Origin: Hungatella sp. UBA4396
GTDB lineage: Bacteria; Bacillota; Clostridia; Lachnospirales; Lachnospiraceae
Assembly (NCBI GenBank): GCA_002389905.1
Contig: DGRE01000050.1
Location: 1-64,000 of the forward strand
Direction of reading: 5' to 3'
DNA: 64,000 nucleotides
Of the stretch, positions 34,557 to 43,510 are shown one piece after another. Made by a program: the position numbers and the translations under genes. Numbering within the stretch: the stretch's first letter is position 1; each line of letters opens with the position of its first letter. A model generated the notes under the pieces. The model had not been told where the DNA came from. It made no database searches and saw nothing but the letters and a program-made list of their open reading frames with translations.

Positions 34557-34603
34557 CCACATTCCCTCCATTTTCTACCACTTCGTACCACTTTCCACCA
34601 CTT
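34557..34603 (-). promoter_or_regulatory. MraZ operator: four to five direct repeats at 10-bp spacing
   Basis: On the minus strand, AAGTGG occurs with exact 10-bp spacing (plus complement CCACTT at 34578, 34588 and 34598), followed by AAATGG (34568) and a further GTGG (34557). One-helical-turn GTGG repeats are the known MraZ binding pattern. They cover the predicted start of transcription near 34605, fitting autorepression. Confidence 0.85.
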
Positions 34604-34611
34604 GTACATTA

Positions 34612-34640
34612 ATTCTAGTACATTTAAGCGGAAATAGCAA
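34612..34640 (-). promoter_or_regulatory. Promoter of the dcw cluster
   Basis: Minus strand: -35 TTGCTA (plus 34635-34640), 17-bp spacer, -10 TAGAAT (plus 34612-34617), immediately upstream of the MraZ boxes. Confidence 0.75.
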
Positions 34641-34727
34641 GGATAATTTCGATTAATTTCCATTTTCTGTGGTGTGTAACACGTTTTGTAACATTACTTT
34701 TCAGCTTTTCCAAAAAAGGGCAAAAAA

Positions 34728-34769
34728 ATCCCCCAAACCAGCCGGCCTGTCCCTTCTGGTTTGGGGGAT
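34728..34769 (-). terminator. Intrinsic terminator after the MarR gene
   Basis: ATCCCCCAAACCAG (34728-34741) pairs with CTGGTTTGGGGGAT (34756-34769); on the minus strand a run of seven Ts follows. It lies 29 bp past the marR stop. Confidence 0.88.
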
Positions 34770-34798
34770 CTTCCCCGAATTATTTTCAATTGATACAT

Positions 34799-35281
34799 CT
34801 ATGGTTCCAAATCAGATTTCAAAAGTTCATTATACTTCTCAATGATCCGGTAAAAGGCATCCAAATCGGATTCACCGCACTGCTCGATAAGGTAAGAGGT
34901 AGTCTGCGTAATGTCTGCAACATCGTAAGCCTTATGGACAGAAGAAAGCCTCCGTCCCTTTTCCGTCACATATAAACATATGGACTTTTCATTATTTTCC
35001 TTATAGCGTTTTTCTACATATCCGGAGTCAACCAGTTTCTTAATTACCTGGGAAATGGCGCTTTTGCTTTTATGCCATATCTTTGTCAGTTCCGTGGCAG
35101 TGATTCCAGGAGAATCATCAATGTAGGTAAGGGTGTGTATCTCCATCATGTTAAACTTTTCATTCTCATATGTGTGGTGAGAATAAATGTAATTATAATA
35201 TAGGATGACAAATTCATATAATTTATCTGCCCGTGCGTTTAACTTTTGATACGCACTGTTTATATCTGAAATATGGCTCAT
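34799..35281 (-). CDS. MarR family transcriptional regulator, divergent to the sulfur module
   Basis: 160-aa winged-helix repressor. The HTH core reads GITATELTKIWHKSKSAISQVIKKLVDSGYVEKRY (recognition helix and wing at residues ~57-92), flanked by the dimerisation helices. Two Cys are present (SICLYVT, EQCGESD); some MarR proteins sense oxidants or persulfides through Cys, but that is only a possibility here. It is monocistronic with terminator 34728-34769 and promoter 35320-35348, diverging from the patB-like operon, whose promoter carries a candidate operator. Confidence 0.88.
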   Translation of the reverse strand: MSHISDINSAYQKLNARADKLYEFVILYYNYIYSHHTYENEKFNMMEIHTLTYIDDSPGITATELTKIWHKSKSAISQVIKKLVDSGYVEKRYKENNEKSICLYVTEKGRRLSSVHKAYDVADITQTTSYLIEQCGESDLDAFYRIIEKYNELLKSDLEP

Positions 35282-35319
35282 ATAGGTGCTCCTGTTCTAT
35301 CAGTAATGTCTGTAAATGA

Positions 35320-35348
35320 ATAATACCATATATAGAATCAGGCTTCAA
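35320..35348 (-). promoter_or_regulatory. Promoter of the MarR gene
   Basis: Minus strand: -35 TTGAAG (plus 35343-35348), 17-bp spacer, -10 TATTAT (plus 35320-35325). A half-palindromic TAGTTGATCAGTTTA sequence at 35370-35384, just upstream, resembles the operator at 35490-35503. Confidence 0.6.
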
Positions 35349-35454
35349 TATTTTATTTGCAAAATAATATAGTTGATCAGTTTAACCATAAATTAAATAT
35401 CATTATATTTTATGTAAATATTGTACTAATTATAAAAATTATATTAAAATAATA

Positions 35455-35483
35455 TTGACATTATGCACTAAATATTTTATAAT
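35455..35483 (+). promoter_or_regulatory. Consensus sigma-A promoter of the sulfur module
   Basis: TTGACA (35455-35460), exactly 17 bp, TATAAT (35478-35483): a full-consensus promoter, about 65 bp from the patB-like start. Such strong promoters usually need a repressor; see the palindrome at 35490-35503. Confidence 0.85.
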
Positions 35484-35489
35484 ATTGTT

Positions 35490-35503
35490 TAGTTATTAAA
35501 CTA
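35490..35503. promoter_or_regulatory. Candidate MarR operator
   Basis: Perfect palindrome TAGTT-ATTA-AACTA lying on the predicted transcription start of the patB-like operon. Position and symmetry fit repression by the divergent MarR protein; binding is inferred. Confidence 0.5.
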
Positions 35504-35547
35504 TATTTCAATATCTTGCTTATATAATGGAAGGGATGGTGTTTTTC

Positions 35548-36741
35548 ATGAACATTGAAAAATTCTGCAGGGAAAATTGCAGGGAACGGAGGGGAACCAG
35601 TACATTAAAGTGGGACTCACTCCATGAAATCTTTGGAGATCCGGATCTGCTGCCGCTCTGGGTTGCCGATATGGAGATTCAGTCACCGGCAGCAGTAAGG
35701 GAGGCACTGATGAAGCGCGTAGATCACGGGGTGTTTGGCTACAGCACAGTAGGGGATGCATATTTCGATTCTTTCTTTGCATGGCAGAAAAAGCATCATA
35801 ATGTGGAACTTACCAGAGAACACTTAAGATTTGCCACCGGTGTGGTAGGTTCCCTGTACGCAGCTGTAAGAGCATATACCAGGGAAGAGGATTCTGTTAT
35901 CATCTGCCCTCCTGTATACTATCCTTTTTACGATTCCATCCTGAACACCGGCAGAAAACTGGTCACATGTGAACTTGATAATAATAACGGCTATTACACC
36001 CTGGATTTTGAAAAGTTCGAGAAAGAGATTGTGGACAAGAAGGTAAAGATGTTTATCCTCTGCTCTCCCCATAATCCCGTAAGCCGGGTATGGTCAGAAG
36101 AAGAACTGGACACCATGTTCCGCATCTGTCACAAACACGGAGTACTGGTAGTCTCCGATGAAATTCATCAGGACTTCACCTATGATGAAAAGAAATTTAT
36201 ATCATCCGCACTGGTAGGAAACGGTAAATACAAAGACATTTTAATCATCCTGAATGCAGGCTCTAAAACCTTTAACCTGGCCGGCCTGATTCACTCCCAT
36301 GTAATCATATTTGACAAGCAGCTTATGGAAACCTACGATGCATACATCAAAAGCATTGGTTCAGCAGAAGTCAATCTTATGGGAATTATAGCCGTGGAAG
36401 CTGCCTTCTGTGATGGGGAGGAATGGCTGGAGAATGTGAAAGAGCTGATTCTCCACAATTACAATTATATGAAACAGGAATTTGCAGAGGAGCTTCCAAA
36501 GGTCCTGGTCACGCCTCTTGAAGGAACATACCTGACCTGGATCGACTTAAGAGGTTATCTCACCGGTGAAGAAACTGCAGTTTTCATTCAAGACACGTGC
36601 CGTCTTGCCTGTGATGCGGGAGAATGGTTCAGTCACATGGCACATGGATTTATTCGCATCAATCTAGCTACAGATACAAAGAATGTTGTTACTGCTGTTG
36701 AGAGCATTATCAGAAACATCAAAGAAAAGGAGAAAAAATAA
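35548..36741 (+). CDS. PatB/MalY-type PLP-dependent C-S lyase (cystathionine/cystine beta-lyase)
   Basis: 397-aa fold-type I aminotransferase-like enzyme. Landmarks: PLWVADMEIQSP near residue 36, typical of MalY/PatB; GYSTVGDAYFDSF; SPHNPVSRVW; SDEIHQDF; and the PLP lysine K240 in NAGSKTFNLAG. The family splits C-S bonds of cystathionine, cystine or related thiols, releasing pyruvate, ammonia and a thiol or persulfide. The ATG (MNIEKF) follows GGAAGGGATGG; a start seven codons earlier is less likely. It is the first gene of a three-gene operon; the next ATG follows its stop directly. Confidence 0.9.
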   Translation: MNIEKFCRENCRERRGTSTLKWDSLHEIFGDPDLLPLWVADMEIQSPAAVREALMKRVDHGVFGYSTVGDAYFDSFFAWQKKHHNVELTREHLRFATGVVGSLYAAVRAYTREEDSVIICPPVYYPFYDSILNTGRKLVTCELDNNNGYYTLDFEKFEKEIVDKKVKMFILCSPHNPVSRVWSEEELDTMFRICHKHGVLVVSDEIHQDFTYDEKKFISSALVGNGKYKDILIILNAGSKTFNLAGLIHSHVIIFDKQLMETYDAYIKSIGSAEVNLMGIIAVEAAFCDGEEWLENVKELILHNYNYMKQEFAEELPKVLVTPLEGTYLTWIDLRGYLTGEETAVFIQDTCRLACDAGEWFSHMAHGFIRINLATDTKNVVTAVESIIRNIKEKEKK

Positions 36742-38121
36742 ATGTCTGTTTATATCAGTATAATCTGTTTTTTAATCTATCTGGGCTTTCTATTCATATT
36801 ACAGAAAAAAGGAAAATCTTTTAATGTGCGTGTGGTTGCCGGTCTCTTCGGTGGTATTGTATTTGGTGCAATATTAAAGGCAGTGGCGGATGACGCAGCC
36901 GTTACCCAAAGCATCCACTGGATCAGTCTGGTGGGAACTGCCTATACCAAACTTTTGAAGATGATGGTCATTCCCTTGATTTTTGTATCCATTGTATGTG
37001 CCATCATCAACCAGAAATCAGGCAGGAACCTTGGTAAGATTACCGCCCTTGTACTGGCAGTCCTCCTGTCCACTGCAGCAGTGGCGGCTGTCGTAGGCGG
37101 TACTACAGCTATGGCATTCCATGTCAGTGCCGAAGGGCTGGAAATCGGCGAAGCTGAGAGCAAGAAAACTTCCCAATTAGAAGAAAAGGCTCAGGATGGT
37201 CTTTCCATAGAAGATACCATCATTGACATCATTCCATCCAATCCAATTGCAGCCCTGTCCGGCCAGGGAAGTAATGCGACGCTTTCCGTAGTGCTCTTTG
37301 CAGCATTTCTTGGAATCGGATTAATCGGTGTACGGACATATGCCCCCGAACAGGCGGAGTTTTTTACTAAACTGATGAATTCACTAAACACCCTGGTGGT
37401 GGAAGTGGTTATGATGATTATCATGCTGACCCCTTTTGGTATTTTCTCATTGATGACCAAGACCATTGCAGGAAGTGACTACACCAGCATCCTGCGGCTT
37501 GTGACCTTTGTTCTCGCATCCTATGTAGCCATACTTATCATGTTCATCATTCATGGCTTGATACTGGCTGCAGTAGGAATCAGCCCCCTTATATATTTTA
37601 AAAAGGCCATGACAACTCTGGTATTCGCCTTTACTTCTCGTACCAGTGCAGGAACCCTGCCTCTGACTATCAGGACTCTGACAGATGATATGGGCGTGGA
37701 CAGCGGAGTATCAAACCTTGCCGGTTCTCTCAGTACTTCAATTGGACAGAATGGATGTGCAGCCATTTATCCCGCTATGCTGGTAGTTATGGTAGCTCCC
37801 GCAGTAGGACAGCCCATTACAGTCTCCTTTTTTATTACAATGGTAATTGTCATCACCTTTGCCTCCATCGGTATTGCAGGTGTCGGCGGCGGCGCAACCT
37901 TTGCCGGTATCATTGTACTCTCCGCACTCGGTCTCCCCGTGGGCATCGCAGGTCTGTTGGTAGGAATCGAACCCGTCATTGATATGGCCCGAACAGCCCT
38001 CAATGTAAGCGACGGTATGATAACCGGCCTGGTAACTGCAAAAATGACAAATAATATTGATATGAACGTATATAACAATAAATCGCTGAATCTGGAAAAG
38101 AAATCAGCTTCAGCAAAATAG
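36742..38121 (+). CDS. TcyP-type cystine / dicarboxylate-amino acid:cation symporter (DAACS)
   Basis: 459-aa membrane carrier of the glutamate-transporter fold with about eight helices and two re-entrant loops. Signatures: LKMMVIPLIFVSIVCAI, the serine-rich tip FTSRTSAGTLPLTI, and SLSTSIGQNGCAAIYPAM plus MARTALNVSDGM near the end. The N-terminal region and the long acidic loop near residues 130-155 match B. subtilis TcyP, an L-cystine importer, better than dicarboxylate carriers. The ATG abuts the stop of the C-S lyase gene (TAAATG). With an intracellular C-S lyase next door, cystine is the most likely substrate. Confidence 0.85.
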   Translation: MSVYISIICFLIYLGFLFILQKKGKSFNVRVVAGLFGGIVFGAILKAVADDAAVTQSIHWISLVGTAYTKLLKMMVIPLIFVSIVCAIINQKSGRNLGKITALVLAVLLSTAAVAAVVGGTTAMAFHVSAEGLEIGEAESKKTSQLEEKAQDGLSIEDTIIDIIPSNPIAALSGQGSNATLSVVLFAAFLGIGLIGVRTYAPEQAEFFTKLMNSLNTLVVEVVMMIIMLTPFGIFSLMTKTIAGSDYTSILRLVTFVLASYVAILIMFIIHGLILAAVGISPLIYFKKAMTTLVFAFTSRTSAGTLPLTIRTLTDDMGVDSGVSNLAGSLSTSIGQNGCAAIYPAMLVVMVAPAVGQPITVSFFITMVIVITFASIGIAGVGGGATFAGIIVLSALGLPVGIAGLLVGIEPVIDMARTALNVSDGMITGLVTAKMTNNIDMNVYNNKSLNLEKKSASAK

Positions 38122-38159
38122 GAACAATAACAAAAATATTTTATAAAGGATGTGCATAC

Positions 38160-39857
38160 ATGGGAAAACGTGTTCTTATTGTTGGAGGTGTTGCCGGCGG
38201 TGCATCCGCCGCAGCCAGAATCAGGCGTCTGGATGAAGATGCGTCCATAACTATATTTGAACGGGGAGAGCATGTATCCTTTTCCAATTGCTCACTCCCC
38301 TATTACTTAAGCAGAACCGTAGAAGAGAAAGACTATCTGGTACTGATGACACCGGAGGACTTTAAGAAATCCTACGATATTGAAGTGCGTGTTAACAGCG
38401 AGGTGTGCGGCATTGACCGTACCCTCAGGAAGATACACATTAAAAACAGCTTATCCGGACAGGAATATGATGAGCCATATGACGAACTGGTGCTTTCACC
38501 GGGTTCATATCCAATCCGCCCCAAGTCAATTGAGGGCGTGTCCCTCCCTCATGTTTTCACTGTACGTAATGTAAATGACATTGTAAAGCTGGACCAGTAT
38601 ACAGCCCGGAAAAATATCCGCAGAGTGGTTGTGATCGGAGGCGGCTTTATTGGCCTGGAAGTAGCAGAAAACCTGAAATCCGCCGGGAAACAGGTGTCTG
38701 TTGCAGAAGCTGCTGACCAAATTATGACACCTTTTGATTACGATATGAGCCAGATTCTTCAGAAAGAACTCCTTGACCAGGGCATAGAACTGGTCGTAGG
38801 TGATGGGGTTAAAACCATTACTGAAAGTCATGTAATCTTAAACTCCGGAAGGGAACTGCCCTGCGATGCAGTGATCCTCTCCATTGGCGTGTTACCGGAG
38901 ACAGAACTGGCAAAACAGGCCGGCCTGGAAATCGGCGAAACCGGCGGAATCGCCGTAACACCGGATTACCGGACCAGCGACCCACATATCTATGCCGTGG
39001 GTGATGCTATCCAGGTATACCAACGCCTGACCCATAGACCTGTCAGACTTCCTCTGGCCGGCCCGGCCCTGCGGCAGGCAAGAGCTGCTGCCGATGCCAT
39101 ATATGGAATCCCCGCCAGGAATAACGGAGTCCTCGGTTCCTGTGCAGTCAGAGTCTTCAGCCTGAATGCTGCTGCCACCGGACTTAACGAAAGAACTGCA
39201 AAATCCAACAATATACCCTGCGATTCTGTTTACACCATGTCCATGGACAAGGTTGGACTGATGCCCGGCAGTTCTCCCATGCATTTTAAACTTGTCTTTG
39301 AAGTACCTACAGGAAAAATTCTGGGAGCCCAGGCTATAGGCAGGGGCAATGCAGACAAACGAATCGATGTCATAGCAACCCTTATTGCTATGAACGGAAC
39401 TCTGGAGGATTTAAAAGAACTGGAACTCTGCTATTCACCGGTATTTGGTACAGCAAGGGATGTGGTCAATCTGGCCGCACTGGCAGCGCTGAACATTCTT
39501 CACGGAGCCGTCAAACAAGTTCATGTGAGTGAAGTACGGAAATTAGTGGAAAACAAAGCCTGCATCATTGATGTGAGAAGCAGGGGCGAGTTTGAGATGG
39601 GTCACCTCATCGGAGCCGTAAATATCCCCTTAGGGGAATTGAGACAGCGCACATCAGAGATCCCCCGTGACAGACTGGTATACCTGCACTGCAGAACCAG
39701 TCAGAGAAGCTATAATGCAGCCATGGCATTAAAAGGCCGTGGATTTGACAACATCATTAATATTTCCGGTTCTTTCCTTGGAATCAGCTATTATGAGTAT
39801 TTTACGGATATGACTACAGGCCGGGAAAAGATACTTACGGAATATAATTTTCTTTAA
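38160..39857 (+). CDS. CoA-disulfide/persulfide reductase fused to rhodanese domain (CoADR-RHD)
   Basis: 565-aa flavoprotein. FAD-binding GGVAGGASAAARIRR at 9-23, active-site Cys44 in SFSNCSLPYY (the single-Cys motif of CoADR and NADH oxidase relatives), NAD-binding VVIGGGFIGLEVAENL, and a dimerisation domain to ~450. Residues ~465-565 are a rhodanese domain with catalytic Cys511 in HCRTSQRS. Such fusions reduce CoA-persulfide and polysulfide with NAD(P)H, releasing sulfide. Placed after a C-S lyase that can make cysteine persulfide, it would complete the route to H2S; this is inference. Confidence 0.9.
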   Translation: MGKRVLIVGGVAGGASAAARIRRLDEDASITIFERGEHVSFSNCSLPYYLSRTVEEKDYLVLMTPEDFKKSYDIEVRVNSEVCGIDRTLRKIHIKNSLSGQEYDEPYDELVLSPGSYPIRPKSIEGVSLPHVFTVRNVNDIVKLDQYTARKNIRRVVVIGGGFIGLEVAENLKSAGKQVSVAEAADQIMTPFDYDMSQILQKELLDQGIELVVGDGVKTITESHVILNSGRELPCDAVILSIGVLPETELAKQAGLEIGETGGIAVTPDYRTSDPHIYAVGDAIQVYQRLTHRPVRLPLAGPALRQARAAADAIYGIPARNNGVLGSCAVRVFSLNAAATGLNERTAKSNNIPCDSVYTMSMDKVGLMPGSSPMHFKLVFEVPTGKILGAQAIGRGNADKRIDVIATLIAMNGTLEDLKELELCYSPVFGTARDVVNLAALAALNILHGAVKQVHVSEVRKLVENKACIIDVRSRGEFEMGHLIGAVNIPLGELRQRTSEIPRDRLVYLHCRTSQRSYNAAMALKGRGFDNIINISGSFLGISYYEYFTDMTTGREKILTEYNFL

Positions 39858-39862
39858 AAACC

Positions 39863-39909
39863 AGGCATCCTTTGACCAGTAAATCTGCCCTTCCGGTCAA
39901 AGGATGCCT
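39863..39909. terminator. Bidirectional terminator between the sulfur module and the BMP transporter
   Basis: AGGCATCCTTTGACC (39863-39877) pairs perfectly with GGTCAAAGGATGCCT (39895-39909). T- and A-rich flanks allow use from both strands: it follows the reductase stop and the permease stop. Confidence 0.88.
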
Positions 39910-39923
39910 TCTTAATTCTGTAT

Positions 39924-40847
39924 TTAATTTTCCTTGCTGTAAGCCGTTCCCAATCTGGCGGGAACATTGAAATTCTTTCTGGATACAGTCAGTACAATGG
40001 TCAGGATATAAGGCAGCGCAATGAATAATTCATTGGGGAAGTAGCCCCCTCCTCCCACTGACTGCATATAGATGGCAATGGCTTCTGTAAATCCGAATAC
40101 CACAGTGCCCGCCACAGCTCCCTTGGGATTCCAGTTGCCCAAAAAGCAGATGGCAAAGGCAATCCAGCCCCGGCCGCCGATCATATTGGTGGTGAACATT
40201 CCCAAATATCCTACAGAATAAAATGCACCTGCAACACCGCCCATCATCCCGGCTAACAAAACCGTAAAGAAACGGACTGCATTGACGCAAATGCCTGCCA
40301 CATCCACTGCCTCAGGATTTTCTCCGGTGGAGCGGATAGTCAGCCCCAGGGAGGTCTTAAACAGCATGAAGTAAGATGCGGGAATGAGCAGATACACCGC
40401 ATAGGTCAGTATATTCTGCTGGAAGAAAACCGGCCCGATGAGAGGAATCTTGCTGAGAAGGGGAACAGCAATCTCAGGAAGAGGGCTGATTTTCAGAGGG
40501 GTGGTTGGTACGCCAAACAGTACTCTCTGAAGATAGGTGCAGACACCTGCTGCCAGCACATTGATGGCCGTTCCCGTCACAACCTGATGCTGTTTTAAGA
40601 AAATACAGACCACACCGTAAATAGCCGCTGCCGTAAGTCCGCAGGCCATGGCTGTCAGAATTCCGATAAAGGCACTTCCAGTCAGATAGGTCCCCACAAA
40701 TCCACCCCAGGCTCCCATGAGAAATATTCCTTCGATGGCAGTTACCATCATACCGGAGCGTTCTGCAATTACCTCAGCAATAGAGCCTAAGAGCAAAGGA
40801 GTACTCATCATTAATGCACGTTTTAATAAGCTTATGATCATAACCAT
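39924..40847 (-). CDS. ABC transporter permease, BMP/nucleoside family (NupQ/YufQ-like)
   Basis: About 307 aa, eight or so membrane helices, branched-chain amino acid transporter-type permease (BPD_transp_2). Segments such as EVIAERSGMMVTAIEGIFLMGAWGGFVGTYLTGS and GENPEAVDVAGI are typical. It pairs with the other permease, with which it overlaps by stop/start. Within this operon (lipoprotein, ATPase, two permeases) the layout is that of nucleoside importers such as B. subtilis NupNOPQ; the actual substrate is not fixed by sequence. Confidence 0.88.
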   Translation of the reverse strand: MVMIISLLKRALMMSTPLLLGSIAEVIAERSGMMVTAIEGIFLMGAWGGFVGTYLTGSAFIGILTAMACGLTAAAIYGVVCIFLKQHQVVTGTAINVLAAGVCTYLQRVLFGVPTTPLKISPLPEIAVPLLSKIPLIGPVFFQQNILTYAVYLLIPASYFMLFKTSLGLTIRSTGENPEAVDVAGICVNAVRFFTVLLAGMMGGVAGAFYSVGYLGMFTTNMIGGRGWIAFAICFLGNWNPKGAVAGTVVFGFTEAIAIYMQSVGGGGYFPNELFIALPYILTIVLTVSRKNFNVPARLGTAYSKEN

Positions 40848-40849
40848 TT

Positions 40850-41914
40850 TCACCCTCCTTTCTGCAGCTTGCGCTTCTCTCGCCTGATTTCCATATAATG
40901 CCGGAAGAAATAGGACACGATGACGAACAGCATAACAAATCCCTGCATTAAATCCACAATACTGGCAGGAACATTAACTCCTGGCATACGGCCCATGAGA
41001 TTACCCATAACGCCTAAGGCTCCAAACAGAATAGACGCAAAAATGATGCCGATAGGATTGGCATTAGCCAGTATGGCAATTCCCAGTCCAGCAGAACCTA
41101 CTCCTGCGTTAAAATCCTGAATCAGCATGTGCTGAACGCCGTTGACTTCTGTAAAACCAGCCATTCCTGCCAAAGCACCGCTGATAAAAAATGCGGTCAC
41201 AAAGATCCGGCTGGAATTAATTCCTGACATCCTGGCTGCAGAAGCATTGCTGCCCACTGCACGGATCCGGTATCCTAAAGGTGTCTTATAAAGCAGCACC
41301 CAGATTCCAATGGCAACGCAGACCGCCAGAATAAATCCTGCATGAAGCCGGGTACCCTTTATAATAGAAGGAATCCATGCAGCCTTTGTAATAGCGTCAG
41401 TCTGAGGATACTCCCCTTTGGTCTCTTTTAAAAAGGTTCGCAGCAAATAATTCATAACGGCAAGGGCCACATAGGTGGACATCATGCTGACCAAAAATTC
41501 ATTGGCCTTGTATTTTGCCTTTAAAAATCCAATCAAGGCTCCTGTAAGCCCACCTGCCAAAGCCGTCACAAGGCAGACGATAATCAGAAGAACAGGGCCT
41601 GGAACCTTTCCATCAAGCTGGAGGGACAGAGCAATGGCCGCAACAGAACCCATATAAAACTGACCCTGGGCTCCGATATTAAACAGATTGGCCTTATAAG
41701 TAAAAGCAAATGCCAATGCCGTAAAAATGAGAGGTGTTGCCTTTAAAAACACTTCTCCCATGGTATATTTATCCGTAAACATAGTTTTCACGGAATATGC
41801 AAATACCTCTGCCGGATTGATGTCCAAAAGCAGGAGCATCAACCCGCTTAGCCCTAAACCGGCGGCAATGGCAATGGCATTTGTCACGATCATATCCCTG
41901 ATTTTTGCATTCAT
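40850..41914 (-). CDS. ABC transporter permease, BMP/nucleoside family (NupP/YufP-like)
   Basis: 354-aa permease, partner of the preceding one, with about nine helices; TLPLIFTALAFAFTYKANLFNIGAQGQFYMG is a family hallmark, as are VGSNASAARMSGIN and NGVQHMLIQDFNAGVG. The ATG lies 3 bp after the ATPase gene stop. The first ~100 residues are long compared with the other permease, as in YufP. Confidence 0.88.
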   Translation of the reverse strand: MNAKIRDMIVTNAIAIAAGLGLSGLMLLLLDINPAEVFAYSVKTMFTDKYTMGEVFLKATPLIFTALAFAFTYKANLFNIGAQGQFYMGSVAAIALSLQLDGKVPGPVLLIIVCLVTALAGGLTGALIGFLKAKYKANEFLVSMMSTYVALAVMNYLLRTFLKETKGEYPQTDAITKAAWIPSIIKGTRLHAGFILAVCVAIGIWVLLYKTPLGYRIRAVGSNASAARMSGINSSRIFVTAFFISGALAGMAGFTEVNGVQHMLIQDFNAGVGSAGLGIAILANANPIGIIFASILFGALGVMGNLMGRMPGVNVPASIVDLMQGFVMLFVIVSYFFRHYMEIRREKRKLQKGG

Positions 41915-41917
41915 CTC

Positions 41918-43483
41918 CTATGCCTCCTTCTCCTCTTTGTATCCGGCCATCAAAAGACCGATTCGCTCCGTATTCAGCTGTCCCTGATCGTAGATTCCCA
42001 TAAAAGTACCCTTATACATAACGGCAATCCTGTCACAAAGCTGGAAAATCTCCGACAGCTCTGTTGACACCAGAAGAATACCCTTTCCGTTTTTGGCCTC
42101 TGTCAGAATATTGTTGTGTATGTTATTGATGGCTCCCAGGTCAAGACCCCGGGTAGGTTGGTCCATGACCAGTATCTTTCCTGCGTTTCCCACTTCTCTT
42201 GCCAGAATCACCTTCTGCTGGTTTCCTCCTGACAAGCCTCTGATCTGGGCATCAGGCCCAGGGGCCTTGATATTAAAGTCCTCAATGGCTTTCTGGGTGT
42301 CACTTTGCAGTTTCTTTTTATTTAAAAAGCCGTGGGTGGTCCACTTTTTATTAAAACTGGTCTTTAACATCATGTTTTCAGCCAGAGTCATTTCTCCCAC
42401 CATGGCATCCCGGTAACGGTCCACCGGGACGTATCCGATCCCTAAATCAATGCGCTCCCTGACGGAAGTACCTGTAATATCATTTCCATCTAAAAGCACC
42501 ATTCCTGAAGTCACCGGAAGGGCTCCGCTGATAACCTGGCACAGTTCCTCCTGGCCGTTTCCGCTGACTCCTGCCACTCCGAAAATCTCACCTTCCACAA
42601 TCTGAAAGGACAGATCGCTTAAAACCGGAGTTTCTCCCTTTCTCTGTACCGTAACAGAGGACAGTTGCAGACAGACCTTTTTCCCCCTTTCAGCCTTCCC
42701 CCCCAGGGGATCTTCTCTTTGCCCTTCGGGCAAATTCACCTTATCCCGTTCCCGCTTTGCAACGGTCAGTTCTTTTCCCATCATCAATCTGGTAAGAGCC
42801 ACTTCATCAGTATCCTTTGCAGAAAGGTCACCCGTAAGCCGCCCGCCCCGCATGACCACGATCCGGTCCGCCACCTTCATGACCTCTTTCATCTTATGGG
42901 TGATAAAAATAACGGAATTCCCCTTGGAAACGTATTCCTTGACAAACTCCATCAGCGTGTCAGCCTCCTGAGGCGTTAAAACGGCAGTGGGCTCATCCAT
43001 GATCAAAAGATTTGTCTTTAAATACAGGGCCTTGAGGATTTCCACCTTTTGCTGCACTCCCACTGCAAGGTCTCCGACTTTTGCATCCACGGGAATGTAA
43101 AATCCATACTGTTTTGACAACTCTTCTACTTCTTTCCTGCATTGAGCATAATCAATGACGCCCTTTACATTGCCCAGGATGATATTTTCCGTCACCGTGT
43201 GGGCAGGCACCAGGGAAAAGTGCTGCTGTATCATGGAGATTCCAAGAGCCATGGCATCCTTGGGAGAGGTAATTTTCTGTTCCTTCCCGTCCATAAGGAT
43301 CTGCCCTTCATCAGCCCGGTAAAGGCCGTATAGGATTTTCATGACCGTACTTTTTCCCGCCCCGTTTTCTCCTAACAGCGCCAGTACCTCTCCCCTGTTT
43401 ACAGAAAAAGAAATATCCTTGTTTGCCACTACCCTGGCAAAATATTTTGATACATTCTTTAATTCAAAAAACGGTGTGTCCAC
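41918..43483 (-). CDS. ABC transporter ATP-binding protein, two nucleotide-binding domains (NupO/YufO-like)
   Basis: 521 aa, duplicated ATPase of sugar/nucleoside type. The first domain has GENGAGKSTVMKIL and LLIMDEPTAVLTPQE; the second has VAGVSGNGQEELCQV (degenerate Walker A), LSGGNQQKVILARE and LVMDQPTRGLDLG. A Gly- and Glu-rich linker of about 30 residues separates them. The start is GTG with GGAGGT upstream. It lies after a hairpin (43511-43550) that should lower its expression relative to the lipoprotein. Confidence 0.93.
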   Translation of the reverse strand: MDTPFFELKNVSKYFARVVANKDISFSVNRGEVLALLGENGAGKSTVMKILYGLYRADEGQILMDGKEQKITSPKDAMALGISMIQQHFSLVPAHTVTENIILGNVKGVIDYAQCRKEVEELSKQYGFYIPVDAKVGDLAVGVQQKVEILKALYLKTNLLIMDEPTAVLTPQEADTLMEFVKEYVSKGNSVIFITHKMKEVMKVADRIVVMRGGRLTGDLSAKDTDEVALTRLMMGKELTVAKRERDKVNLPEGQREDPLGGKAERGKKVCLQLSSVTVQRKGETPVLSDLSFQIVEGEIFGVAGVSGNGQEELCQVISGALPVTSGMVLLDGNDITGTSVRERIDLGIGYVPVDRYRDAMVGEMTLAENMMLKTSFNKKWTTHGFLNKKKLQSDTQKAIEDFNIKAPGPDAQIRGLSGGNQQKVILAREVGNAGKILVMDQPTRGLDLGAINNIHNNILTEAKNGKGILLVSTELSEIFQLCDRIAVMYKGTFMGIYDQGQLNTERIGLLMAGYKEEKEA

Positions 43484-43510
43484 AAAGTACCTCCTTTTTC
43501 AAAGCAAAAA

